Origin: Viridibacterium curvum
GTDB taxonomy: Bacteria > Pseudomonadota > Gammaproteobacteria > Burkholderiales > Rhodocyclaceae
DNA length: 64,000 nucleotides
Direction of reading: 5' to 3'
Assembly (NCBI RefSeq): GCF_039544165.1
Contig: NZ_BAABLD010000005.1
Location: 248,001-312,000, forward strand
Within the stretch, counting starts at the first letter, position 1; each line of letters begins with the position of its first letter. The notes beneath the pieces were generated by a model. The model worked only from the letters and a program-made list of their open reading frames with translations, was not told where the DNA came from and did not search any database. Positions 24,942 to 32,768 of this stretch are shown piece after piece. The position numbers were made by a program, and so were the translations under genes.

Positions 24942-25913
24942 GTGGCACTGCTTCTATTGTCCAATCGAACCATCGCCAAGGCGGGCGTGCGCGCTGTGAC
25001 CCTGCGCGAGGTCGTCGTCGCCTCGATCGTTCTGTGCTTTGTCGCAGGCGTTGCCGGGTTTGCCGCAGGTCTGATTGTCGGCCGTAACAGCGTTGCAGAT
25101 CTGCAGGCAGCTGCCGAGCCGGACCCGCTGCGCGAGGGCTATGCCATGCAGCGTCTGGGTGAAATGTCAGCCCGCCTTCTGGCACTCGAAAACAACGCCA
25201 GCGGCTTGCTTCGCAAACTAAGCGGTATCGAACAGGTGCAGGGGGCCTTCACCAAGCTCGAGAAGTCTGGCGCTGCACCGGCGCTGACGCCCAAGCCGGT
25301 TCTCAATGCCAGCAAGGATGGCTCGGGCGGTCCGGTAATGGCGCCGGTTTGCGACAGCGTCAGCGTTCCCGACGCCATGCAGACTTCGGCGCGTGATGGT
25401 GTCAAGCGGGCCGAAGGTACGCTGGCCTGTTTGCAGAGCGTGCTGCAGGCTATCGAGAAGACGGCCGAAACCCGCACCCTTGCCTATATGTCACTGCCCA
25501 AGCAGGTGCCTATTCCCGATGTGGATCTGGGCTCGCCTTTTGGCAATCGTGTCGATCCGATCACTGGCGCGGTGGCTTTCCATCCGGGACTCGATTTTTC
25601 CGCCAAGTACGGCACCGACATCATGTCGGCTGGCGGCGGCAAGGTGCGTTTTGCCGGTTGGCACAACGAGCTCGGTAACGTGATCGAGCTCGATCATGGC
25701 AATGGGCTGATCAGTCGCTACGCGCATGCCTCGCGCTTGCTGGTCAAGGTGGGTGATGTCGTGGCGCCCGGTCAGAAAATCGCCGAGGTAGGCTCGACAG
25801 GTCGATCCACTGGCGCTCACCTGCATTTCGAAATCCTGCATGCAGGGCGTTATGTTGACCCCCTGCAGTATCTCAATGCGGTGAACAAGAATGCCGTCGC
25901 GTCGAAACGTTGA
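24942..25913 (+). CDS. M23 family peptidoglycan endopeptidase, membrane anchored
   Basis: A 323-residue protein: a short cytoplasmic N-terminus, one transmembrane helix (about residues 25–50), a periplasmic linker with a helical segment, and a C-terminal LytM/M23 domain. The zinc motif is complete (His214 and Asp218 in FHPGLDFS; His293 and His295 in GAHLHFE), so it should be catalytically active against peptide cross-links. GTG 24942 is chosen because a perfect AGGAGGAG ends 5 bases before it; the longer TTG frame lacks this. It overlaps the next gene by 23 bases and heads an envelope cluster with a bactofilin. Confidence 0.9.
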   Translation: MALLLLSNRTIAKAGVRAVTLREVVVASIVLCFVAGVAGFAAGLIVGRNSVADLQAAAEPDPLREGYAMQRLGEMSARLLALENNASGLLRKLSGIEQVQGAFTKLEKSGAAPALTPKPVLNASKDGSGGPVMAPVCDSVSVPDAMQTSARDGVKRAEGTLACLQSVLQAIEKTAETRTLAYMSLPKQVPIPDVDLGSPFGNRVDPITGAVAFHPGLDFSAKYGTDIMSAGGGKVRFAGWHNELGNVIELDHGNGLISRYAHASRLLVKVGDVVAPGQKIAEVGSTGRSTGAHLHFEILHAGRYVDPLQYLNAVNKNAVASKR

Positions 25914-26325
25914 TCCCGTCACGCGGCGGCTGGGCAGCGCGCGCTACGTTCTTACCATCCCGCGTCATCGTCAGCCGCTCTGGTGGTGGTTGGGGGCGCT
26001 GCTGTTACTTGGGGCAGCCGGTGTCGCGATGGCCATGCGTGCTGGAACGCCTGAAGCGCAGGTGCTGGAGGAACGTGACCACCTGCGTCTCGAAGTTGGC
26101 AACCTGCAGCAGGCACAGCGTCTCAGCGAGATGAAATTGCAACAGGAAGTTGCGACCCGCGAGGAACTTGTGAAGCAGGTTGATACACTCACACAGAAGC
26201 TCAAGCAGACCGAGCAAGAGTTGAGCTTCTTCAAGAACCATCAGCGCGTGCGTGGCACGCCGACGGCGCAAGGGGGCGTAGCCCCCGAATCAGCCAGCCA
26301 GACGCTGGCGCCCGCGGTGCGCTGA
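25891..26325 (+). CDS. Single-pass membrane protein with coiled coil
   Basis: A 144-residue protein: basic cytoplasmic tail, one transmembrane helix (WWWLGALLLLGAAGVAMAM, about 30–50) and a periplasmic coiled coil (about 55–115, rich in Glu, Gln, Leu and Lys). No enzyme motif is seen. It starts inside the M23 gene and precedes the bactofilin gene, so it may bridge the cytoplasmic bactofilin and the periplasmic peptidase. That role is inference from context and topology. Confidence 0.7.
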   Translation: MPSRRNVDPVTRRLGSARYVLTIPRHRQPLWWWLGALLLLGAAGVAMAMRAGTPEAQVLEERDHLRLEVGNLQQAQRLSEMKLQQEVATREELVKQVDTLTQKLKQTEQELSFFKNHQRVRGTPTAQGGVAPESASQTLAPAVR

Positions 26326-26376
26326 CGCCGAAGCGTCACGTACTACTATCCGTATCACCTCGTTCGGAGAGCCCGG

Positions 26377-26796
26377 ATGTTCGGTAGAAAGAAAGAGCCT
26401 TCCATTGATACCTCGACGCTGTCGAGCCTGATCGCCAGCAACGTCGAAATCGTGGGTAACCTGAGCTTCATGGATGGCCTGCATATCGACGGTCACGTGC
26501 GCGGCGATGTGCTCGGCAAGCCGGGCAGCCGCAGCCTGCTCGTGCTCAGCGACCGTGGCAGCATTACCGGCAATGTGCGTAGCCACGACGCGGTTATCAA
26601 TGGCGTGATCGTCGGTGACCTGGAAGTCGAACACTTCGTCGAACTGCAAGCCAACGCTCGTGTGACGGGCAGTATCACCTACCGTTCCCTGCGCATGGAT
26701 GCAGGGGCTTCTGTCGATGGCAAGCTCAGCAAGCTGGGCGATGCTGATGGCAGCAACGTCGTCGAGTTGCCCGCTGGCAACCTTGCCACGGCATGA
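26377..26796 (+). CDS. Bactofilin (polymer-forming cytoskeletal protein)
   Basis: A 139-residue protein with the bactofilin beta-helix repeats: SNVEIVGNLSFMDGLHIDGHVRGDVLG, then SDRGSITGNVRSHDAVINGVIVGDLEVE and ARVTGSITYRSLRMDAGASVDGKL. Short disordered ends (MFGRKKEPS at the start) are typical and can bind membranes. Bactofilins form filaments that place cell-wall enzymes, and many are encoded beside M23 peptidases, as here. The ATGA overlap couples it to the NfeD gene. Confidence 0.92.
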   Translation: MFGRKKEPSIDTSTLSSLIASNVEIVGNLSFMDGLHIDGHVRGDVLGKPGSRSLLVLSDRGSITGNVRSHDAVINGVIVGDLEVEHFVELQANARVTGSITYRSLRMDAGASVDGKLSKLGDADGSNVVELPAGNLATA

Positions 26797-27257
26797 TCGG
26801 AAAACTCTCCGCCGTCGAAATCTCCACCTGGTACTGGCTCGCCCTCGGAGTGGTGCTGGTGCTGGGCGAGATCTTCATGCCCGGCGGTATCCTTGTATGG
26901 ATCGGGGTGGGCGCTGCCGTGGTTGGCATCGTATCGGTCTTCGTCAAGCTGACCCTGATTGTCAAGCTGGTGATCTGGATGGTGGTGGCTGGCATCCTGC
27001 TCGTGCTCTGGTTCAAGCTGCTCCGTGACAACGACAGTTCGCGCGAGGGGCGCGCCGAAGCCACCTTGGGTTACACCGGTACACTGGTGCGTGTCGTGGC
27101 ACCGGGGATGAACAGCAGCGTGCGCTTCAATCGCCCTATCCTCGGTGAAGAGGTCTGGGATTGCGAATCCAGCGTGCGCATCGACGCGAACACCAAGGTC
27201 AAGGTCGTTGCAGCCGTAGGGCGCGAAGGTCGTAGACTGCGCGTCATGCCGGCCTGA
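26793..27257 (+). CDS. NfeD family membrane protein
   Basis: A 154-residue short NfeD-type protein: three hydrophobic helices (about 10–80) and a C-terminal OB-fold (GYTGTLVRVVAPGMNSSVRFNRPILGEEVWDCES…). NfeD proteins usually pair with SPFH/stomatin proteins in membrane microdomains, but no SPFH gene lies adjacent here. It overlaps the bactofilin stop by 4 bases, so it belongs to the same transcript. Confidence 0.85.
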   Translation: MIGKLSAVEISTWYWLALGVVLVLGEIFMPGGILVWIGVGAAVVGIVSVFVKLTLIVKLVIWMVVAGILLVLWFKLLRDNDSSREGRAEATLGYTGTLVRVVAPGMNSSVRFNRPILGEEVWDCESSVRIDANTKVKVVAAVGREGRRLRVMPA

Positions 27258-27301
27258 GTTGTCGGCCCCGGATAATCTGAATACGTATTGAGGGATTGTT
27301 G

Positions 27302-27922
27302 TTGAGCCGCTTTGTCTCGCCTCGCCAAACCAATCGCCTGACGTTGCGCCGCTGTCTGATGCTGGCGTTGCTGCTGGCGCTTCCGATGGGCTCCATGCAA
27401 GCCGAAGCCCAACCCAGGAAGCAGACAGGCAAATCAGCCGCAGCAGCAAAGGCTTCACCCAAAAAGGCGCCGGCAAAGCGCGCTACGACAAGCAAACCGG
27501 CACCTGCCAGCAAGGCGCGCGCCACATCGGGCGGTAGCGATTGCCAGACCGTGCGTGTCAAATCGGGCAAGGGCTACCGGAACGTGCGTCGTTGCACCAA
27601 GGAGCCGACGGGCCCGTTGCAGGGTGGTGCAGTCACACCCGGCGAATCTTCGCAGCCGGAACTGCGTGCCCGTACGATTCCTGATCGGGCCTACGCCGTC
27701 GATGGTCACACTTTCTTCCATCAAGGGCGCAAGTATCAGATCGTGGGGCTCAACGAAGCCCTGGTGCCGGCTGGCAATGATCTGGCCAAACAGCGCCTGC
27801 AATTGGCGCTGGATAGTGGCACGGTGTCCGTCGAGCCTGACAAGGTCGATGACGCCGGCACGGTGCACGCGGTTGTCAAGGTGTCGGGCAAGAACCTCGC
27901 CGACATCCTCAACGCGCGCTAA
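27302..27922 (+). CDS. Secreted SNase-fold (thermonuclease-like) protein, probably inactive
   Basis: A 206-residue exported protein: signal peptide (LMLALLLALPMGSMQAEA), Lys/Ala/Pro-rich linker (about 40–75), a Cys-bounded segment (DCQTVRV…RRC) and a C-terminal domain whose pattern (VDGHTFFHQGRKYQIVGLNE…AKQRLQLAL…LADIL) follows the staphylococcal nuclease fold. The catalytic arginines and acidic ligands are replaced (RLxGIDAPE reads QIVGLNEAL; DRYGR reads DDAGT), so hydrolysis is unlikely. TTG 27302, 7 bases after GAGGG, is preferred; ATG 27359 would shorten the signal. It follows NfeD by 44 bases. Confidence 0.6.
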   Translation: MSRFVSPRQTNRLTLRRCLMLALLLALPMGSMQAEAQPRKQTGKSAAAAKASPKKAPAKRATTSKPAPASKARATSGGSDCQTVRVKSGKGYRNVRRCTKEPTGPLQGGAVTPGESSQPELRARTIPDRAYAVDGHTFFHQGRKYQIVGLNEALVPAGNDLAKQRLQLALDSGTVSVEPDKVDDAGTVHAVVKVSGKNLADILNAR

Positions 27923-27932
27923 GCCTTCTGCC

Positions 27933-28712
27933 TCAGGGCAGGGCCGAGGCGCGCAAGCCCTTTTGGGCGATGCGTTCCAGCAGTCGCGGCAGCACTTCCA
28001 GAATGATGGGTGTTCTGCCGGCAGCGTTGCCATCATGCAGCAGCAGGATGTCGCCCGCAGCGAGCTTGTGCGTCAAGCGCGCCAGTACCTTGTCCGGATT
28101 GGTCTCTACGGTGTCGAAACCGCGTCGTGTCCAGCTGGCCTGCTTGAGCCCGTTCTGGAACAGGATGCGATTGAGGAATGCGTTGCGTAGTCCAGCTGGT
28201 GCGCGAAAATATCGCGGGGTGAAGCCTGTGGTGTTGTGGATGATCTCCTGCGTACCCACTACCTCCTTGCTGATGCTGTTTGGCCCCATGACCGAGAAGC
28301 TGTGCGGATGGTGGGTGGTGTGGTTTTCGAGCGTATGGCCGCGTGCGAGGATTTCCCTCGCCAGCCCGGGATGCCGGCGGACCTTCTCGCCTACACAGAA
28401 GAAGCTGGCCTTCACGCCATGCTGATCAAGTATGTCCAGCACCTTGGGAGTGACTGCAGGGTCGGGCCCATCATCGATGGTGATCGCAACGCGCTGCTGG
28501 GGGTCTGGCAGGCGCAGCAGATTGGGACCCAGCCATCCGCTGCGAGGCCATAGCGTGGCGGCAGTGATGACCAGGTGGTCGACGATCAGGCTGCCCAATG
28601 TCCATTGCCACAATGACGGCTTTAGCAGCGTCAGCACGGCCGCGCCGACGTGTACCCAAAGCGAGAGTTGAATGAGCAGGGGGTATTGAAAAGCGGACGG
28701 ATTGGGAGACAT
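27933..28712 (-). CDS. Polysaccharide deacetylase family protein
   Basis: A 259-residue protein with two N-terminal hydrophobic helices (about 15–60) and a NodB domain. The metal and catalytic motifs are TIDDGPDPAVT (Asp-Asp), HTTHHPHSFS (His-x3-His), FRAPAG, and LLHDG near the C-terminus. It should deacetylate an N-acetylated glycan outside or at the membrane; the substrate is unknown. It is convergent with the SNase-fold gene, only 10 bases apart. Confidence 0.87.
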   Translation of the reverse strand: MSPNPSAFQYPLLIQLSLWVHVGAAVLTLLKPSLWQWTLGSLIVDHLVITAATLWPRSGWLGPNLLRLPDPQQRVAITIDDGPDPAVTPKVLDILDQHGVKASFFCVGEKVRRHPGLAREILARGHTLENHTTHHPHSFSVMGPNSISKEVVGTQEIIHNTTGFTPRYFRAPAGLRNAFLNRILFQNGLKQASWTRRGFDTVETNPDKVLARLTHKLAAGDILLLHDGNAAGRTPIILEVLPRLLERIAQKGLRASALP

Positions 28713-28779
28713 CGGAGACGCGAAAAAACAGCAGCTGGAGTGCTGGTAATGTTGAAGGGAGGGGTGTGATTCTGCCTGA

Positions 28780-29139
28780 TCAGGAAAGCTGAAGAAGTAT
28801 CAGCCCGATCAGGGCTGGCAGTCCCTGGAACCAGAAAATACGGGGTTTGCCCGTGCTCCAGGCGCCGTAGATGCCGGCGACCAGAACACAGAGCATGAAG
28901 AAGCGCGCAGGTTCCCGCCCTGCATCACCCAGCCAGACGCTCCAGAACAGGCCTGCTGCCAGAAAACCGTTGTAGAGACCTTGATTGGCCGCCAGCACGC
29001 GCGAGGTGCGGGCATCTTCGGGTTTCTGGCGGAAGGTGCGCAGTCCGATGGGCTTTTCCCACAGGAACATTTCCAGCACCAGAATCCAGATGTGCAAGAG
29101 GGCGATCAGTGTGATGACGACAGCAGCGGCGATTGACAT
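28780..29139 (-). CDS. DUF1304 family membrane protein
   Basis: A 119-residue protein with four transmembrane helices, beginning MSIAAAVVITLIALLHIWILVLEMFLWEKP and containing ANQGLYNGFLAAGL, the conserved DUF1304 signature. Function is unknown. It precedes the polysaccharide deacetylase gene in the same direction. Confidence 0.85.
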   Translation of the reverse strand: MSIAAAVVITLIALLHIWILVLEMFLWEKPIGLRTFRQKPEDARTSRVLAANQGLYNGFLAAGLFWSVWLGDAGREPARFFMLCVLVAGIYGAWSTGKPRIFWFQGLPALIGLILLQLS

Positions 29140-29213
29140 CGGTGGCTTCCTGGCAAGGTGTGGGCAAGTTCTGCGACGGGCATGATACTGCCCGTCTGAC
29201 GCAGCAGCGCCGT

Positions 29214-29219
29214 TACAAT
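29214..29219 (+). promoter_or_regulatory. −10 element of a possibly leaderless tsaB promoter
   Basis: TACAAT is 7 bases before the tsaB ATG (29226), so the predicted transcription start coincides with the A of the start codon. No Shine-Dalgarno is present. No good −35 is seen (best CCGTCT at 16 bases). Confidence 0.4.
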
Positions 29220-29225
29220 CCTGAA

Positions 29226-29924
29226 ATGACGACGATATTGGCCATCGAGACTTCGAGCGAGTGCGCCTCCGTGGCCTTGCTGTACGGGAATGAACTGATC
29301 AGCCGCGCGCTACCGGGAACCGGTGCTGCGCATTCCGGCAATGTACTGCCTGGCATCCACCTTCTGATGGCCGACGCCCAGCTGGGCCTGGCGTCGCTTG
29401 ACGTGATTGCCTTTGGTCGCGGTCCGGGTGCCTTCACAGGGGTTCGACTGGCCTGTGGTGTGGCACAGGGCCTGGCACTGGGCGTGGACCGTCCGGTCGC
29501 GGCAATCAGCTCTCTGGAGGCGTTGGCCCTGCCGGCAGCGCGTGCTGGATCGCGCCTGTACTGCGCCATGGATGCCCGCATGAACGAGGCCTACATCGGT
29601 CGATTCCTTGTGGTGGATGGCCGCCTTGTGGCGGACGGTGAGGTGGTGTGCGTGCCGCCCGCCGAAGCTCCGTTGCCGGAGAGCGATGGTTGGACAGGTT
29701 TGGGTACGGCTTTCGCGGCCTACGCTGGACTCTGGCCGCAGGCACTTGCGCACCAGGTCAGCTTTCCTGGTGTGCAGGCTACGCCGCTGGCTGAAGATGT
29801 GGCGCGTCTGGCTGCTGCGCGTCCGGATTGCTGGCTGGACGCCGCGCTGGCAGCGCCGGAGTACGTCCGCAATCGCGTGGCGTTGACTACGGCAGAACGT
29901 CTTGCCCAAGGCGGACGTGCCTGA
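29226..29924 (+). CDS. tsaB: tRNA t6A biosynthesis protein TsaB
   Basis: A 232-residue ASKHA-fold protein that, with TsaD, TsaC and TsaE, makes N6-threonylcarbamoyladenosine at tRNA position 37. The start ILAIETSSECASVALL and the FGRGPGAFTGVRLACG block define TsaB. ATG 29226 gives the family N-terminus; the longer frame runs back into the DUF1304 promoter region. The stop overlaps the rimI start (TGATG). Confidence 0.95.
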   Translation: MTTILAIETSSECASVALLYGNELISRALPGTGAAHSGNVLPGIHLLMADAQLGLASLDVIAFGRGPGAFTGVRLACGVAQGLALGVDRPVAAISSLEALALPAARAGSRLYCAMDARMNEAYIGRFLVVDGRLVADGEVVCVPPAEAPLPESDGWTGLGTAFAAYAGLWPQALAHQVSFPGVQATPLAEDVARLAAARPDCWLDAALAAPEYVRNRVALTTAERLAQGGRA

Positions 29925-30370
29925 TGGTCGCGATTCGTCCGTTGCAGCATGAAGACATCGATCGCGTGGTCGCGATCGACATACAGACCGACGCCTTTCC
30001 CTGGCGTCAGAAGCATTACATCGAAGGCATGGACGCCGGCTACAGCAGCTGGGTGATCAGCGAGGCCGGGCAGCCGGTGCAAGGGTTTGCGGTGATGATG
30101 ATGGTGCTCGACGAGGCGCATCTGCTGAAGATCAGCGTTTCGACGGATTATCAGCGGCGTGGTCTCGGTACGGCGCTGCTGCAGCACCTGTTCGCCCGTG
30201 CGAAACTGGCGGGGGCCACGCAGATGTTTCTCGAAGTGCGGCGTAGCAATGTGCTGGCACGGCCGCTGTATGAGCGGCAGGCCTTCGTCGAAATCGGTCA
30301 GCGCAAGGCGTACTACCCGACGACAGAGGGCCGGGAAGACGCGATTGTCATGCGCCGGGAGCTTTCATGA
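29924..30370 (+). CDS. rimI: Ribosomal protein alanine acetyltransferase
   Basis: A 148-residue GNAT enzyme of the RimI family, which acetylates the N-terminus of ribosomal protein S18. The acetyl-CoA loop is in DYQRRGLGTALLQHL, and the C-terminal FVEIGQRKAYYPTTEGREDAIVM is typical. The tsaB–rimI pair is widely conserved. Its stop overlaps the next start by 4 bases. Confidence 0.93.
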   Translation: MVAIRPLQHEDIDRVVAIDIQTDAFPWRQKHYIEGMDAGYSSWVISEAGQPVQGFAVMMMVLDEAHLLKISVSTDYQRRGLGTALLQHLFARAKLAGATQMFLEVRRSNVLARPLYERQAFVEIGQRKAYYPTTEGREDAIVMRRELS

Positions 30371-31131
30371 GTCGTACACAGATTCTGGCTGAAATGGGCA
30401 TCAAGCCGGTCTGGCGCTTACGTCAGACCGTGCCTGCGGAAGAGGCGTTGGCGCCGCAGCAGGCCCTGCCTGATCTGCTACCCGTCGCGCAGATCGAATC
30501 CGCTTCCGAGACTGCCGTTGCACCGATGCCGGTTGTGGCGCGTCGTCATGAAGCAGCAGATGCTGCAGACGACTGGGCTGCGCTGGCGCGCGAAGTGGCG
30601 GAGTGTCGTGCCTGCAAGCTGTGCGAAACGCGCAAGCAGGCTGTGCTTGGCGTCGGTGACACGCAGGCGAGCTGGATGCTGGTGGGTGAGGGGCCTGGCG
30701 CAGAGGAAGATGAGCGCGGCGAACCCTTCGTGGGCCAGGCGGGCAAACTGCTCGATGCGATGCTGGGCTCGGTCGGGCTGACGCGTGGCAAGGGCGTCTA
30801 CATTGCCAATTCGGTGAAGTGCCGTCCGCCAGGCAACCGTACGCCGACCGAAGAAGAAATCCTCGCCTGTCGTCCCTTCCTGGAGCGCCAGATCCGCATG
30901 GTGCAGCCGCACTTGCTGATCGCACTGGGACGCCCGGCCGCACAGACCTTGCTCGGGCAGGAGATCAGCATCAGCGCAGCACGCGGGCGCACCCATCGCT
31001 ACGGAGAGCTACCCGTTCTGGTGACCTATCACCCCGCTTACCTGCTGCGCACACCGCAGGACAAGGCCAAGGCATGGGAAGACCTGTGCCGCGCGACGGA
31101 TCTCGTGGCTGCGTTCGACAAGGCGGAGTAA
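30367..31131 (+). CDS. Uracil-DNA glycosylase, family 4 (4Fe-4S)
   Basis: A 254-residue protein with a variable N-terminal 70 residues, then the iron-sulfur type UDG core: CRACKLC cluster ligands, motif GEGPGAEEDERGEPFVGQAG, VKCRPPGNRTP, and the HPAYLLR motif. It excises uracil from DNA. The tsaB–rimI–UDG order with 1- and 4-base overlaps indicates one transcript. It is convergent with lplT. Confidence 0.93.
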   Translation: MSRTQILAEMGIKPVWRLRQTVPAEEALAPQQALPDLLPVAQIESASETAVAPMPVVARRHEAADAADDWAALAREVAECRACKLCETRKQAVLGVGDTQASWMLVGEGPGAEEDERGEPFVGQAGKLLDAMLGSVGLTRGKGVYIANSVKCRPPGNRTPTEEEILACRPFLERQIRMVQPHLLIALGRPAAQTLLGQEISISAARGRTHRYGELPVLVTYHPAYLLRTPQDKAKAWEDLCRATDLVAAFDKAE

Positions 31132-31147
31132 GTCACTGAGAGTCACT

Positions 31148-31165
31148 GAGCAGCGCTTGCTGCTC
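31148..31165. terminator. Hairpin between convergent UDG and lplT genes
   Basis: GAGCAGC (31148–31154) and GCTGCTC (31159–31165) form a 7-base-pair stem with a GCTT loop. It is preceded by a tandem repeat of AGTCACTGAG (31131–31150). No T-run is present on either side, so termination strength is uncertain. Confidence 0.45.
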
Positions 31166-31179
31166 CGCTCGTGTACGGC

Positions 31180-32496
31180 TCAGTGTTTGTGCTCTTCGAG
31201 CAGCGCGAGGTCGTCGTGCTCGGCCTGGTTGCGCAGATGGCGCAGTTTGACGAGGTACATGCAGCCTGCGACGAAGAAGCCGAACAGCACGATCACCACG
31301 TTGACCGATAGCCCGCTGCCAACCAGCACCGAGTAGAGCCAGGTCATCATCAGGATGCTGAGGTTCTCGTTGAAGTTCTGTACGGCGATGGAGTGGCCTG
31401 CGCCCATCAGTACGTGACCACGATGCTGCAGCAAGGCATTCATCGGCACAACGAAGAAGCCGGACAAACCACCCACCAGCACCATCAGGATCATGATGCA
31501 CAGCATGCGCACGTCCATCTGCAGGGCCATGCCGGCAATCTTGATGGGTTCGTGCAGCTGAATTTGCGGCATGTAAGGCATCAACACCATGAGCGGCACG
31601 ATCAGGCCCATGGCGATACCGATGGGAATGACCTTCATCGTCTGGCGCAGGCTCAGCATGCGCGCTGCCACGATGGCGCCGATAGCGACACCCACAGCGA
31701 CAACACCTTGCAGCTGCGTCGATTGCGAGAGACCGAGGCCGAGTTTCTGGTCCGCCCAGTCGATGACGATGAACTGGATGGTTGCGCCGGCACCCCAGAA
31801 CAAGGTGGTGACGGCCAGCGAGATCTGGCCGAGGCGGTCACGCCACAACAGGCTGACACAATGGCCGAATTCCTTGACCAGATAGAGCGGGTTGTTCTTG
31901 AGCGGTTTGCTGGCAACGCCCGTGTCCGGCACGTAGCGATTGAGGACGGCAGCGACAACGTAGAGCAGACCGACCGTCAGCAGGGCCACCTGTTCCTTGT
32001 TGTGAATGACGGGCAGGTCAAAGGCCAGCACCCAGTTGCCGAAGGCAGGCAGGATCAGCAGCCCGCCCAGCAGGGAGCCGAGAATGATCGCGCCGACCGT
32101 GAGGCCTTCGATCCAGCCGTTGGCAGTGACCAGTTTGGAGGGGGGCAGCATCTCGGTGAGGATGCCGTACTTGGCCGGTGAGTACGCCGCGGCACCAAGG
32201 CCGACGACTGCGTAGGCGAGCAGGGGATGGACTTCGAACAGCATCAGACCGCAACCGACGATCTTGATGCTGTTGCTGATGAACATGACGCGCCATTTGG
32301 GCATCGAGTCGGCGAAGGCGCCGACAAAGGCGGCGAGCACCACGTAGGACAGCGTGAACGAGGTCTTGAGCAACGGCGCGTATTCCGGCGGCGCCTTCAG
32401 CTGCTGCAGCAGGGCAATCGCACAGATGAGCAGCGCGTTGTCTGCCAGCGCAGAGAAGAACTGCGCTGCCATCACTACATAGAAACCAATGCCCAT
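31180..32496 (-). CDS. lplT: Lysophospholipid transporter LplT
   Basis: A 438-residue MFS-type protein with about 12 hydrophobic helices. The N-terminal QFFSALADNALLICAIALL and the LGAAAYSPAKYGILTEMLPP loop are characteristic of LplT, which flips lysophosphatidylethanolamine inward for reacylation. The E. coli partner aas is not adjacent. It is divergent from the LysR–alr–radA genes. Confidence 0.92.
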   Translation of the reverse strand: MGIGFYVVMAAQFFSALADNALLICAIALLQQLKAPPEYAPLLKTSFTLSYVVLAAFVGAFADSMPKWRVMFISNSIKIVGCGLMLFEVHPLLAYAVVGLGAAAYSPAKYGILTEMLPPSKLVTANGWIEGLTVGAIILGSLLGGLLILPAFGNWVLAFDLPVIHNKEQVALLTVGLLYVVAAVLNRYVPDTGVASKPLKNNPLYLVKEFGHCVSLLWRDRLGQISLAVTTLFWGAGATIQFIVIDWADQKLGLGLSQSTQLQGVVAVGVAIGAIVAARMLSLRQTMKVIPIGIAMGLIVPLMVLMPYMPQIQLHEPIKIAGMALQMDVRMLCIMILMVLVGGLSGFFVVPMNALLQHRGHVLMGAGHSIAVQNFNENLSILMMTWLYSVLVGSGLSVNVVIVLFGFFVAGCMYLVKLRHLRNQAEHDDLALLEEHKH

Positions 32497-32548
32497 CCCA
32501 GACCTTCGTCCCTCTCCGCGCGGGGCGGGGCTCGCAGCCTCGCCTTTG

Positions 32549-32732
32549 TCCTTGCCCCGGCAAGGTGTGCCTGCTCGGGTGTGGCGGGTTTATACCACAG
32601 GGCCGTTGCCGGGCTCCCGTTCATAGTTGTCAAAACCATGTGTCCGGCCAGCAGGCCGGCATAACGATAGTCGGCGCGAACGTGTTCGTAGGGGTATCTC
32701 AGCTTTCATTGCATCGCTGTTTGTGTTGCAAT
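32549..32732. promoter_or_regulatory. Divergent control region between lplT and the LysR gene
   Basis: The gap contains the palindromes CCTTGCC/GGCAAGG (from about 32549) and CCGGCC/GGCCGG. It also contains an interrupted repeat ATTGCA–13 bases–TGCAAT (32708–32713 and 32727–32732), located 36 bases before the LysR start. LysR regulators commonly bind such interrupted dyads near their own promoter, so the last repeat is a candidate autoregulatory site. Confidence 0.35.
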
Positions 32733-32768
32733 TCGGGATAAGTGTTGTTTATGTTGCGAGGCAGCATC

